Positions 22,758 to 32,946 of a stretch of DNA of 64,000 nucleotides are shown piece by piece (positions within the stretch are counted from its first letter, which is position 1; the number at the start of each line of letters is the position of its first letter). The notes beneath the pieces are model-generated. The model made no database searches. It worked only from the letters and a program-made list of their open reading frames with translations, and was not told where the DNA came from. Location of the stretch: positions 160,813 to 224,812 of the forward strand of contig NW_019173986.1 in NCBI RefSeq assembly GCF_001642475.1, written 5' to 3'. The position numbers and the translations under genes were made by a program. This DNA is from Fonsecaea monophora (Eukaryota > Ascomycota > Eurotiomycetes > Chaetothyriales > Herpotrichiellaceae).

Positions 22758-23608
22758 ATGGCTGAGAATCGCAAAAGAGGAAGGCCTAGAATTGAGGCGA
22801 AGGCCGATAACTGGTTCGGGGTCGAGGATGCCAGGGAGAGGAAGCGGATACAAGATAGATTGGCACAGCGAGCGAGACGTGAGTTGTCGCTTTCTTGATC
22901 CTCTCGTTCCTGTTCACTGAAGCTCTGGGGCACTGGCAAGAGGGAATATAGTTGTTCAAACGAGGAGCTAATGACGGGCCACTAGGAAATCGCCTCCTCT
23001 CACGGGTGGTTAAAGAAGCCGAAGCCGTCAGTGATAGCAGCACACCCTCTCACCACAGGGAAACTAGTCATCTCCGACGGACCGAGTCTATCAACCAGAC
23101 AGCTCCCGACAAAGAAGTAGTGCCCGGTCCATCACCACGGACACACGCACTCGAGCTTTCGCATTCAACCTTGTCCGTTATCAGTCCTCGTTTGATGCAA
23201 CAATCGCTCTATGGAGTGCCCACAGATCATTATTTCCTCTGTTGGCCGGCTTGGGCCATCTATTCAGCCCTAGGTCAGCATGGCCTCATGCAAGGCACAG
23301 TATGCGAAGGATCTCACCAGGAAGTAAAGTCACCGCCAGAATATCTGACCCTTCCTGAATCCCTGCGGCCATCCCCACTGCAGCTGGCTGTACCCCATCG
23401 ACGCTGGATTGATCGGTTCCCTTTCCCTCGGTTGCGAGACAACATGATTTTACTTGGTGGGCTGATTGATCTGGACGACTTTGTTAGGGACTTGTTTGGG
23501 ATGGCCAGCCTGATTCTTCGACATGAGGTCCGCCGCGCGACCTGGGATCCAGAATCTTGGGCTATCGGTCGTGAATTCTCTGCAAAATGGGGATATCTGT
23601 TCCAGTAA
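22758..23608 (+). CDS. bZIP-type transcription factor with DUF3425 domain
   Basis: Exon 1 (22758-22878) encodes MAENRKRGRPRIEAK and the basic region ERKRIQDRLAQRAR. Exon 2 (22986-23608) supplies the rest, for 247 aa in total. The 107-bp intron has a GTGAGT donor, a CTAAT branch site near 22968 and a CACTAG acceptor; other acceptors hit stops, which fixed this choice. The C terminus carries the DUF3425 pattern: SLRPSPLQLAVPHRRWIDRFPFPRLRDNM, cut here as LPESLRPSPLQLAVPHRRW, followed by ATWDPESWAIGREF and AKWGYLF. Such proteins are nuclear regulators of secondary or stress metabolism in fungi. The leucine zipper is short and degenerate. Its position between another regulator-like gene and a sugar transporter suggests local control, which is inference. 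Confidence 0.82.
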
Positions 23609-24121
23609 CTTGGCACGGTGTTTTCACCATGTACCTGACTTGGCTTCTGTGTCCAATAGGAGGAAGAGCCGTTGCTCGCTAATGGTCCCCTGTTCACGCC
23701 ACCTGATTTTGTCAGAATATGGTTCACCATAGGATGCCTCATCACCACTGGCTGCACACATGCTCGACCAAACGGTTATTCCTGCCCATCGCCAGCACCC
23801 GGTGAACTGTCAGAGTTCTGCTTCGACCGCTCTATTACCGCTCGACTTCCTCAACGCTAGCTTTCACGCCAACACGATACTTTGGATTCCCCACGGGGCA
23901 GCTTCGGATACCTGCGTCTTACAGTCTCGGAAGCTAGAGACCTCGATAACAAACTAGCTGAGAAACTCATAGCTGAAGCTGCCTCGGCGTCCGGTTATTG
24001 TGCGCTTACTTCTGCTGTGTGGAGATTGTATTAGAAGAAGTGAACGAAGGCACATCATGGAGAGAATCAACGACTTCGCTATCGAGCCTCAAGCTTCTTG
24101 TCACGCTTGTTCCAGTACGAA
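23609..24121. other. Intergenic region with exon-like frame
   Basis: An AATAG acceptor-like site near 23660 precedes an open stretch (GPLFTPPDFVRIWFTIG...) ending in TAG near 23860. It is not phase-compatible with the bZIP gene upstream, so it was not added to it. Otherwise this is the promoter of the transporter starting at 24122. Confidence 0.35.
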
Positions 24122-26268
24122 ATGGCGAGACTTACTGCGTATAACATTGTCATCGGCATGATCGTTGCCATTGGCACGTTTGGGTACGGGTATGGCTTTG
24201 GAGTGTTCATCACCAGCATCGGCCAACCTGGCTTCTACAAGGACTTCAACCTCGATCGTAAGTGTCTAGGGGGTTTCGAGGTTATGCTATGATGCTAATA
24301 GATATCACAGCGACGAGCAAGTATACAGCAAAGTGAGCTTGACTACCCTCCTCCAAGGAAAAGGTCCTGACCAACCCGATCTACCAGCGTCTTGGGCGCC
24401 GTCAACGCCCTCTTTGCGGCCGGAGCTGCCTTTGGTTCTCTCTTTCAAGGCTGGCTGGCTGATTGGATTGGACGCAAAAAGGCTCTTGTAGTGTCTGCCT
24501 TGTTCTCATTGATTGGCGCCGGATGGACTGCCGGGTCTCCATACCTGGCAATGCTCATCACAATCAGAATCCTACACGGATTTGGTCTCGGCATGTTGAT
24601 ATGTCTCGTCCCATTATACCTCACGGAGGTGTCACCACCGCATTGTCGTGGACTCATGTCTGGCATGACGGTCATGGGGTTTGGAATCGGATATGTCGCG
24701 TACGCTTTGCATCCTTCTGGCCTTCGTACACGTCATTGACATGTTCTAGCGTCGCCTGGGTGTCGGTGGCAACCTACTACGCAGAGAACGCGACCTTGCA
24801 ATGGCGGTTACCGCTTGCCCTCGCCTGCGTCGGTCCGCTCGGACTCCTCGTCGGAATATATTTCGTTCCAGGTCAGTTTTGGTATCTGTCTCTGTTCCTG
24901 AAACGTGTATCTGACACACAAGGATAAAGAATCTCCTCGGTACCTGTGCTGGAGAGGCCGTCACGAAGAGGCGCTCCAAGTCATTCAACGTCTCCATCGC
25001 GACCCCGACGACCCGACAGATTCTAGTGCCCAGGCGGAATTCATCCAGATCCGCGCACAGGTGGAAAAGGACAAGGAGCAGAAATCGGGCTATGTCCGCA
25101 TGTTCACGAAGCCGAGTTGGCGGAAACGCTCGCTTCTCGTGCTCTTTATCATGTGAGCCGAAAATTATTCAATGATCTCCTCATTGTCTGTATAAGAAAC
25201 TGACGGGTTTGCGGTAGGTTTGCATCTCAAGCGACTGGTGTAAGTTGCCCGGCGGTATGATAAGTGTTTGTTTTCGGCCTGGCTGATCTTTCCCAGGTCA
25301 ATGGCATTGCAAACTATTTGGTCCGCATCTTTGGGACGCTGGGCCTCGAAGGTGTCATGCCGTTACTGGTTTATGGTGAGTTTGCCGCATGGAGATGATT
25401 CACAATCCCATCGACAAAGGCTAATGAGAGGTTACGGCACCCAGCCATTTATGCTATTGTTGGTACCATAGCTGCCTTTGTGGCCTGTTTCACCATGGAC
25501 AAGTTCGGACGGAGGAGACTTTTCTGTAGGTTTGGAGCTTTTCACCCTGTTGCTCCCCCCGATCGTTGAGGTCAGTGTGATAACCTAACCCTTCTTTTCC
25601 AACTTTTAGTGATCGGCTTTCCTGCCCTGGCCGTCAATCTCCTGATCGAAGCTGTTCTCCAACGGGAATATCTAGGAACGGCAAACCAAGCAGGCAACGG
25701 CGCCGCGGTGGCCTGCATTTTCCTCTTCATTGTGCTGTTTCAGTTCATCGATGCGCCATCTTTCGTCTGGTGCGCCGAGATATTCCCCACGACGATTCGA
25801 GCGAAGGGCATCGGCTTGAGCATGTTTGCCTATTTTGTCGGATTCATCACCTTTTCCACGCCAGGTCCGCTTGCGTTTCGCAACATGTAAGTCGATAAGA
25901 CCCCTAAATCACCCATCCCTTGCTATCTGCCACCTACACACACCTATCAACTTGCTGTTTGCGCTCCACGAATTTCATTTGGCATCCAGTTCGCTGACGA
26001 ACCTTGTCTTTTACGTATTGTGCGCAGAACCTGGCGAATGTATCTGATCTTCATGGCCTTTTGCATCGTCTGCGAAGTCGTCGTCTACTTTTTCGTTCCG
26101 GAAACGCGCGGACTCCCCGTCGAGGAAATGGGGACATTGTTTGGCGACGAGGTCGTTTTGCACATGACCCTGGACGGCAGGGGTCTTGTGGAGAAGGAAA
26201 AGACTGAAGGTGTGGTGATGGAACAGATCGAAGTCGTCGCAGCTAAGGGCCAGGAAGAGCTGGTCTAA
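24122..26268 (+). CDS. MFS sugar porter (hexose/lactose permease-like)
   Basis: Proton-coupled sugar uptake transporter of the plasma membrane. Ten exons: 24122-24257, 24311-24332, 24388-24699, 24750-24871, 24930-25152, 25218-25239, 25297-25375, 25445-25525, 25610-25886 and 26028-26268. The total of 1515 nt gives 504 aa, with every junction in phase. Family hallmarks: GYGFGVFITSIGQPGFY in helix 1, LADWIGRKKAL after helix 2, PESPRYLCWRGR before the central loop, ASQATGVNGIANYLV in helix 7, MDKFGRRRL after helix 8, and PETRGLPVEEMGTLFGD after helix 12. Two exons are only 22 bp, so automatic callers may miss them. The substrate cannot be fixed from sequence. The two regulator-like genes upstream share its orientation. 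Confidence 0.92.
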
Positions 26269-26734
26269 GCTGGAGGTGACAAATAGCGCTGGCGAATCCT
26301 GCAGGATGAAATCTGTCCGCCCTTCTTTATTCTAGTCACTCGAGTCACAGACTCTTCTCTCTCTCGTTCTAACTCCTCTGAATAGTGTAGAATTTCGGGG
26401 ATTCTGTGGGCATGACAGACCCTACCATTGTGACAACCAACCTCCGTTCCTCTGTTATTATGGGCTAGTGCCTGACTCATTCATCATTTGTCGTCTCGCA
26501 CCATCAATAGAGCTGGCGGGAACCACGCAGAATTTAGACATATCTCACTGAGTGGCTGTTGGACGCCGTGGTTACCCAAACATGAGTGGACAGTACTGGC
26601 GGCCCTGCCGAGCCCTCCCCATGGTATTTACTAGGTAATAATCCTGTGATGTGCCATCATCATAAATAACTTGCCTCTCTGCCTCTCTGCCTCTTCTTTC
26701 ACTAGTTCCTCGACACCGAGACTCTCAGCTTCAG

Positions 26735-26823
26735 GCTCCCATGCTCGTCAGGAAACGAAGCCACCTTCTCAGTCTGGATCGCCGGCCTGGGGGGTTACTT
26801 CGTTTCCTGACGGCCATGGGAGC
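26735..26823. repeat. 26-bp inverted repeat (hairpin)
   Basis: The left arm (26735-26760) and the right arm (26798-26823, reverse-complemented) are identical except within a three-base block (CTC versus GCC). The arms begin GCTCCCATG and end GTCAGGAAACGAAG. The 37-base loop is GC-rich. It could be a MITE-like relic, a protein-binding palindrome or an RNA hairpin. Confidence 0.85.
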
Positions 26824-27120
26824 TTGAACCCAACGACGCATTGAATCCTTCCTCCAGAACCAAGTGACGTAGCTGATGATATCAGCGTGGTTTTGATACT
26901 GTATCGATAAGCCCTGATACAATACTAGTATGAATTGGATAGTATTGGTATCATGATGATGCTCTTTGGCATATAGATACCAGTGCCGTATCTAGACTAG
27001 CGTGGTTATATCTTGCCTAGTCTACCTACATATAGTCTAGCGCAAAGGTGCTCTCAAATTTCCGCCCCAACCCTTTACTCGGCCTTCTGTCAGTTTCGGC
27101 CCCCAAACGCTTCTACTGAA

Positions 27121-27178
27121 GTATTATGATACTTTCGATAACTTATGATAATGCGCTAATACTAGTATTATCATAATA
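27121..27178. repeat. AT-rich inverted repeat
   Basis: GTATTATGATA at about 27121-27131 is matched by its reverse complement TATCATAATAC about 35 bases downstream, with a TACTAGTA palindrome between. The end coordinate is approximate. Confidence 0.6.
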
Positions 27179-27736
27179 CCTTTCGATGGAATCTATCTGG
27201 GCAGGATCTTCGATGCTACTTTGTTGTTACTGTGCGATAGTCGTTATCGCCAACACCATGCCCACCGCCGGACGAGTTGATGCCTCTGGCTAAGAGCCTC
27301 GCCCCATTTCAATACCTGAGGTATCAAAAACCACGCTGGATGAGATGGGTGGCCGCCAGTCTACGATATTACTGTTTGAGTTGGATGCGAAGGTCTCTTC
27401 GGTCACAAGAGATAGCTATCCAGACACGCTATGCATAAGTAAGCACCTATTGAATTTTATGGTCCGGAAGGCCTCTGGTTACATAGTCATATACTGCTCC
27501 TATGTAGACATGACGCCACACTACTGAGTTGGTCTGACCAAACGTCATTTAAGGCTGAGGACCCCTATGTTTACATTTTACCATTTCTGGGCCAAGCAGC
27601 ACTATTATTAGTGTACGCGGATCAGAGACATGAAACTGGCAGGCACGTCTTTTCAATGGTATCTTTCTCTCTCAAGTGAGGTCACTTCCTCAGGCGTGAA
27701 CCCAACACTCAACACGGCTCACTTTGTTTGGTTATA

Positions 27737-28246
27737 ATGCCGACTTCGGACACAAACTACATTTTGACTCTCTTGCAAGATGTCCTCCCCTCTACACCGC
27801 CCTCGCCAAGTTTCCGCCCGTCTCCGCGGCGTCAGAGCAATCAAGCCTGCCAGACGGTCAACTTAAGGAGATCTGGGCTCATCGAGCAGCCGGAACCGAG
27901 TCAACACCTAAATAAAAAGATTTACGCAATACGGGGAAACGTGGTCCAGCTCTCTATCGATGGGCTGATTACCGCCGCCAACACGGAGCTATCCGGGAGT
28001 CATTTCGCCAACAGCGTCGATAGGGCCGTCCACCAAGCCGGTGGAGACGAATTGTGCCAGGCGTGCCGTTCTTTGGGAGGTTGTGAGGTCGGTTCCGTAA
28101 AGGCCACCAACGGCAACGGCCTTGCCGCCAGGTGGCTGAGGGTCTTTTGGGAGAGTTGTCTCCAGACTTTCAATGTCTCGGGAGAGATCTTCATTTCCAA
28201 TTCCCCAGGATCCGACCTGGCTTTGAGGTCGGTCAAGCCCGCATGA
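27737..28246 (+). pseudogene. Truncated macro-domain (ADP-ribose-binding) protein
   Basis: A 169-aa frame starting at the ATG 27737. Residues of about 60-135 match the first half of a macro domain: KIYAIRGNVVQLSIDGLITAAN (cut: VVQLSIDGLITAAN), NTEL, DRAVHQAGG, CRSLGGCEVGSVKATNG. Intact macro domains (about 150 aa) have a glycine-rich GGGGVD loop where this has SGSHFANSVD, and continue with a VIHTVGP-type strand and a second phosphate loop. Here the similarity ends at GLAARW and an unrelated tail runs to the stop. ADP-ribose binding is therefore unlikely. No splice extension restoring the second half was found. I read it as a decayed fragment beside repeat-rich DNA. Confidence 0.6.
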
Positions 28247-28937
28247 GAATGGAATTGTTGCAACTGGCGTACATCTTCAGGGCAAACCACACCGTTGCTC
28301 TGAAGAGATACGGGGAACATCTTGTGACCGGTTGATTCCATTGTGGTGATGTAGATGTGCAAGAATTGTAGGGAAAGGTGTAGAGATAAGGCTGTTGATG
28401 GAGCTAGGAAGAGTAATAGCGTCGTATACGATCGGACAAGAAAAACTCGTGGAAAGAAAGAAGCTGCGGACAAACAAAAAGACAGCCTGTGAGCAGGTGC
28501 CAACAGTAGAATCTCTGAAGCTCAAGCGACGGTAGAAAAGTCTGAGTGCTGAATAGGGAGCGTCTCTGAAAGTGTGGGTGCGTCTCAGCAAAAGGACGCC
28601 CAGAAATGGGTTGAAATCCTAAATTTCTACAAGTGCAAGTCCTCGGGGGCTCCTGTCGCCGATAAAAGCACGAGGGTGTCCACCGAGCAGTCAAAGTCAA
28701 ACTAACAACCTCGAGAGCAATTGCATGGAAATGAGACATGTGGGCCTCAGCTACCGGAGATCTCGCTCCCTGGGACCCTTCCTGTAAAGGCTGGTGTGCG
28801 ATGGATTGTCTAAGTTCTATCGAAGTGCCCAAGGCATCTATCTAGCTATGTGATAGCTGTAGGAAGGCAAGTGCTACAGACATAAGGTGTCATGGGAATC
28901 CAAAACACTTCCCGATCATCAGAAGGAGTAGTCTGAG
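28247..28937. other. Intergenic region, no secure gene
   Basis: A minus-strand 167-codon frame (28000-28503) overlaps the macro fragment on the opposite strand and has no family resemblance. Nothing else is recognisable. Confidence 0.45.
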
Positions 28938-30413
28938 TCATATTTCCTCAAACCTTGGCGGCATGAGTGAGCTTGCTTCCAGGTACTCGACCAAAAGATC
29001 TTGCTCCGCTTCGTACACGTCTGAAATATTGTACTCGTCAAAACCTTGAGCATCCTGGTCGCCGCAGACCGGGCAGAGGTAAACAGGGGGACGCCCCAAT
29101 ACGGGCTGTGACCAATGGGTGCAAGTGATGTTGGTGCCGTCTGCGAGCCAACTCCTCCGCGTCCTCGTCGACACACCCACAGGCCACAATTCGTTATCCG
29201 ACTTGCACGCGATGCCACGGGGAAAATGCCGGGTCCAAAAGCTCCAGTGTCTTTGCTTTGTCGTCGCCATGCGCTGCGACTGTTCTTCTCCTCTGTATTG
29301 ACCGAGTCCTCGCGAGCAAAAGACATGGATTGCCGCTGTCAGGAGGATCCTGGCTACACATCGGTCGGTATATTGCTTCTCCAGGTGATGTTTCAGAATG
29401 TTGCCGAGTGAGCAGTTGTACAGTCTCTCCTTCATCAGAAAGTCGTACTCAGAGCACCAGGTTTCGGCTCTGTCGCTGCGGACGAGTGCGGCGCTGGGGC
29501 CTTGCATGTCATCGAGAAGATAATCCAGCCAGAGGTGGAAATTGTCCTCTGCGATACCAATCATGTAATCGTCATCGTTTTGTTGACCGTACAGGCCAAA
29601 AGGCCTCTCCTCCGCAGTGAGTCGGTCCACTTCTCTCATCAAGTAAGCGACGTCTTTCGGGGGTGCATCGACTTCACCGGGGAAGTGAAAACTGAGTGAC
29701 GCAACACCCCGGACTCGGAGAAAAGCTGTCATGATGATTCCAAGATCGGAATGAATCCCACCGTGTTTGATCGGCGTCGTTTCCATCTCCGGGTCCCAGT
29801 ACCCAAAGCTTGGAACGCTGTGGTTCCAGACCCGTCGCTCAAGAGAAGGCTGAAAGGAAGTCCATTTCTTGTCTTGTCCCTCCTTTCCCCGGAATTGGAC
29901 GATCATGGGTGGAAGAAGAGCAGTCTTGCTCCGACGACCTCTGGGGACTTGAATATTTGTCATAGTCATGGGTGCCTCTGCGGTTTTCCATCTGGGCAAC
30001 AACGCCGCCAACAACCCCGTGGTCTGCTTCCAAGCCCTGACCAGTTGGCCCGGATCGTCTGGATCTGGTGCGTCGATGAAGATCTCGATTTTCTGAAAGA
30101 GGTCGGTCGGCATGTATTCGACGATGCTGGCGTAGTCAGGGTGTGGGGGGGCAGCACAGACCACGCGGCCGTTTTGGCCGAGTATGTCCACCAGGGAGTC
30201 GGTTGCGGATGGGTCGATGACGAAGGAGAGAACGAAATTTTCGTAGAGAAGAGGGCGGAACGCGGTATAATGCTGCTTGTTGGCGTACAAGAGGCTGACG
30301 GAGCGGTTCTTGATGCACTCGCTGAATATCTGGGTCCGGATTTCCCACGGCATGATACTCTCCCATGACCTGGCGAGAGGGGGTGGTAAGGTGGATTCTG
30401 AGTCGGATGCCAT
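28938..30413 (-). CDS. F-box-like hypothetical protein
   Basis: A single-exon 491-aa frame starting at the ATG 30411-30413. Residues of about 18-60 (WESIMPWEIRTQIFSECI, NKQHYTAFRPLLYENF) resemble a degenerate F-box followed by the usual fungal 'LYENF' stretch, which would make it a possible SCF ubiquitin-ligase substrate adaptor. The remainder is helical and mixed with no domain I recognise. Near the C terminus CTHW and CPVCGD could form a zinc-ribbon-like pair. An acidic tail (VYEAEQDLLVEYLEAS) ends the protein. The F-box call is based on pattern only and could be wrong; the gene itself looks real from length and composition. Confidence 0.65.
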   Translation of the reverse strand: MASDSESTLPPPLARSWESIMPWEIRTQIFSECIKNRSVSLLYANKQHYTAFRPLLYENFVLSFVIDPSATDSLVDILGQNGRVVCAAPPHPDYASIVEYMPTDLFQKIEIFIDAPDPDDPGQLVRAWKQTTGLLAALLPRWKTAEAPMTMTNIQVPRGRRSKTALLPPMIVQFRGKEGQDKKWTSFQPSLERRVWNHSVPSFGYWDPEMETTPIKHGGIHSDLGIIMTAFLRVRGVASLSFHFPGEVDAPPKDVAYLMREVDRLTAEERPFGLYGQQNDDDYMIGIAEDNFHLWLDYLLDDMQGPSAALVRSDRAETWCSEYDFLMKERLYNCSLGNILKHHLEKQYTDRCVARILLTAAIHVFCSRGLGQYRGEEQSQRMATTKQRHWSFWTRHFPRGIACKSDNELWPVGVSTRTRRSWLADGTNITCTHWSQPVLGRPPVYLCPVCGDQDAQGFDEYNISDVYEAEQDLLVEYLEASSLMPPRFEEI

Positions 30414-30764
30414 TGTATGAATGAGTTGATGGAATCAATCCACGATGGATCGTTGCAGATACTACTAGGAATGACAGCCGTGTTGGTGACTCAAGGAGCG
30501 TAAAGTACTGGAAGGCAGAGGCCGTGAGATCCTCACTGTGAAGTTACGGAAAAGGTGACACAGTGAGAAGGACCTAGTCACATGCGCACACTCCGTCTTC
30601 CACATTCACTCCTTCCATGCTCCAGAACCTACTGTCACTGCCACCCTACATCCATTTCAGGCTTCCCTACATGCCCTCATCGCGGATCAACCTTACGCAC
30701 GGGTGACTTCACAGTGCGGCCAATACTTTACGTCGAGGTCCTCACTATCGTTCACATCCCTTAT
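30414..30764. other. Short intergenic region
   Basis: 350 bp between the start of the F-box-like gene and the 3' end of the MFS gene, both on the minus strand. No further coding signal is seen; it holds the F-box-like gene's promoter. Confidence 0.5.
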
Positions 30765-32267
30765 CTATTCCTCTCGGCGCTTGATTTGAGGCACAAACAA
30801 CCATGTGACACCCACGGCGACCACCAAGCCGACAACGATAGGCGGCATTACTTTGACACCTGCCCGAGTCCAAGTGCCGTTGGCCGGATGCGTTTGGGGA
30901 ACAACCTTGAGGCGACAGAAATACCTAGCGAGAGATTGTTACTGGGTGCCCCCAAAGGGATCAGTGAAGAGGAGGACGTACCGCGGCGAAGAGCGGACCA
31001 AAGAAGAAACCAAAGATTGAAATGGCGACAATGTCGACGACAAGATTCGGCACAAGCCAGAATATCAACTGCATCGCGAGCATGAGAACGCTATACAAGA
31101 AGAGCATGCGTCTCTCGCCAAATTGAAACGTTGGCTCTGCAAGAAGCAATCGACCCAAAAATACACCACCCGCTTGTCCAGCTGGAACATAGCCCATTTG
31201 CGCAAGATTGCCGTGACGCACTTTGACGAGGAACTCCACGATCCATCCCGAAGCCGTAAGACCAGCTCCCAGAGCAAAGAAAAAAAATATACTCAACAGC
31301 CATACCCCCCTCGTTTGCAGCGTCTCTTTGATCTTCTGGGTCGCATCTTTCCCGTGGCTGGAAGCGTCGTCCTCCTGCTCTCGCTCCTGCTCTCTCGATA
31401 GTAGACGTAGAGAGTCCGAAAAGACGTAAAGTACTGCCAAGAGATTGAGCACGCCGAGTCCAAGCAGGAAAATGAAGAAGTAAGCCCATTTCAACTGGAC
31501 GTGGGAAGCAACGGCAGTTGCAACGAACGGTGAGACGAGACACCCAAGCGAATACATGGCATGAATAAAACCCAGCCATCGATGAGCTCCTTTGACAGAG
31601 GAGACGAATGTATTCGAATGCGAATCTTGGTATGCTGTTCCTAGCGCTTGGAGAAAGTATGTGGCGGCGAACAAACCAAACGGAGGTGTCCAGAAGCGAA
31701 GGATATGCGCCAGAAGCTGCAATGATGCGCCAATTGCAAGTATGGCGCCGAACCCGACCCTTTGAAGTAAATGGCTGTTCGAGGCTACGGCAATAAGCCA
31801 GCCAAGGAACGTAACAGTGTAGCTGTGCAATACGCTACGTTAGCAAAGAATGCTGATGTGATTTTGAATACAAAAAGTCGTAAATTCGAGTCAATTATCG
31901 CTCAGGATTTTACTCACAGGATCGCAATTGCATCCATGGAAATATCATAGGTCCTCAGTATATACGGAATCAACGCCCCCAGACAGCCATCACTGGCGCC
32001 AGAGAAGAAGAAGGAAAATGCCGCACTCGTGAGCTTGAGTATTGTGCTTCGTTCCAGCCGTCCATGTCGTACATGCCGCTCTCGATTGTCAGGGGAGGAC
32101 TCGCCAGTACATCGGAACTCTATCTTTCCTGTCTTCTTTGGAGCAGAATCAACGTTTGAGAGAGATAAAAGTTCGACATCGGGTGTTGCTTGATAGGCCT
32201 CAGGACGAGGAGCAGTGTTGACATTGTTAGGGATGATAGCAGCGGCTGTCGACTCTGTGAATGTCAT
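30765..32267 (-). pseudogene. MFS transporter (Bsc6/FucP-like) with damaged 3' end
   Basis: Exon 1 (32267-31918) has a 60-residue polar N-tail and helix 1 (AAFSFFFSGASDGCLGALIPY). A 95-bp intron (31917-31823) joins in phase to exon 2 (31822-30982), which covers helices 2-10 (LGWLIAVASNSHLL, FAATYFLQALGTAYQDSHSN, SGWIVEFLVKVRHG, FFFGPLFAA). After a strong GTACGT donor the next conserved piece, SVASRLFPKRIRPTALGLG (about 30930-30870), is not phase-compatible with the only good TAG acceptor. It then meets GVKVMPPIVVGLVVAVG (to the stop at 30765) in another frame, with the roughly 25-residue helix-11 segment absent. An out-of-frame internal deletion is the simplest reading. As it stands, translation ends soon after helix 10. 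It may be non-functional, or a truncated 10-helix protein. Confidence 0.7.
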
Positions 32268-32946
32268 GGCAGCAGTATTGATGTGAAGCCAGCCTGGGAC
32301 CGTTTGAAATTTACCAAAAGTGAAAATTGGTCAACACCAACAACACAATCTCTGTTTGGGAGTTGTATTTGAGGAAAGAAACAATGATTCGGAACCGCGG
32401 GGCTTTGTGCAAAAGTGGTTTCTCATTTTGAAAGACCTTCTGCTGTCCCTGCCCTTTGGAGAACTCCGGAACTCACCGCAATCCACGCTTGCTTTACTTC
32501 TCCCTTTTCTAAATTTGGGTTGAAGTCCCTTGGACAACAGGTAATCCCTGCATCTTCTTCCCCGCCATGACTTCTGGTGAAGCTGTGACACGCAATCTGG
32601 ACACACAAAACTCTGTGTACAAAAAGGTCAGGTTACAGGGGTTTACTGGGGGTGGCGGCTACAGTACCAAGGTCGTTCCGGGATGGAAAGGGGTTTGCGG
32701 CTCGACTATCTGAAAGTGGTTAAACGTCGGGTTGATTGCTTTTACATGAGAGGTCAGAGGTCTGATTGTGAGGCTAGCAGTTGCGTGCAGTGGTTAGAAA
32801 GTCCTATGTTCCGAAGAATTACCGCCCCACAGTTCCCCTAGCCGTATCCATTCCCTAATGTAAACCCATTTTGCCAGCACTGTTATCAATCACTCCAAAG
32901 CGATAGAAGTCAACGACCAAAGTTGCGAAGCAACGCACCAGCGCAA
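32268..32946. promoter_or_regulatory. Divergent intergenic region (MFS / acyltransferase)
   Basis: 679 bp between a minus-strand MFS start and a plus-strand acyltransferase start. No coding frame is convincing. Both flanking genes are damaged, so this may be a former bidirectional promoter. An AACCCATTTTGCC word occurs at about 32865, similar to an ATCCCATTTTG word upstream of the 41.2-kb transporter. Confidence 0.45.

Larger units (their letters stand above)
26269..27736. other. Repeat-rich 1.5-kb spacer, probable mobile-element debris
   Basis: No gene is seen. The stretch combines a CCTCTCTG direct repeat (about 26672-26695), a 26-bp-arm inverted repeat (26735-26823), many GATAC/GTATC and TACTAGTAT words (26890-27040) and a second AT-rich inverted repeat (27121-27178). 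The mix of palindromes and AT-rich composition contrasts with the flanking genes and suggests relics of small non-coding elements. Confidence 0.55.

Noticed and set aside
22879..22951. Apparent frameshift between the two bZIP exons
   Set aside because: Using the acceptor at 22985 with the CTAAT branch site restores a continuous frame, so the gene is read as intact.
28000..28503. Minus-strand 167-codon frame overlapping the macro fragment
   Set aside because: It overlaps the recognisable macro-domain frame on the other strand, and its own product has no recognisable feature beyond a hydrophobic N terminus.
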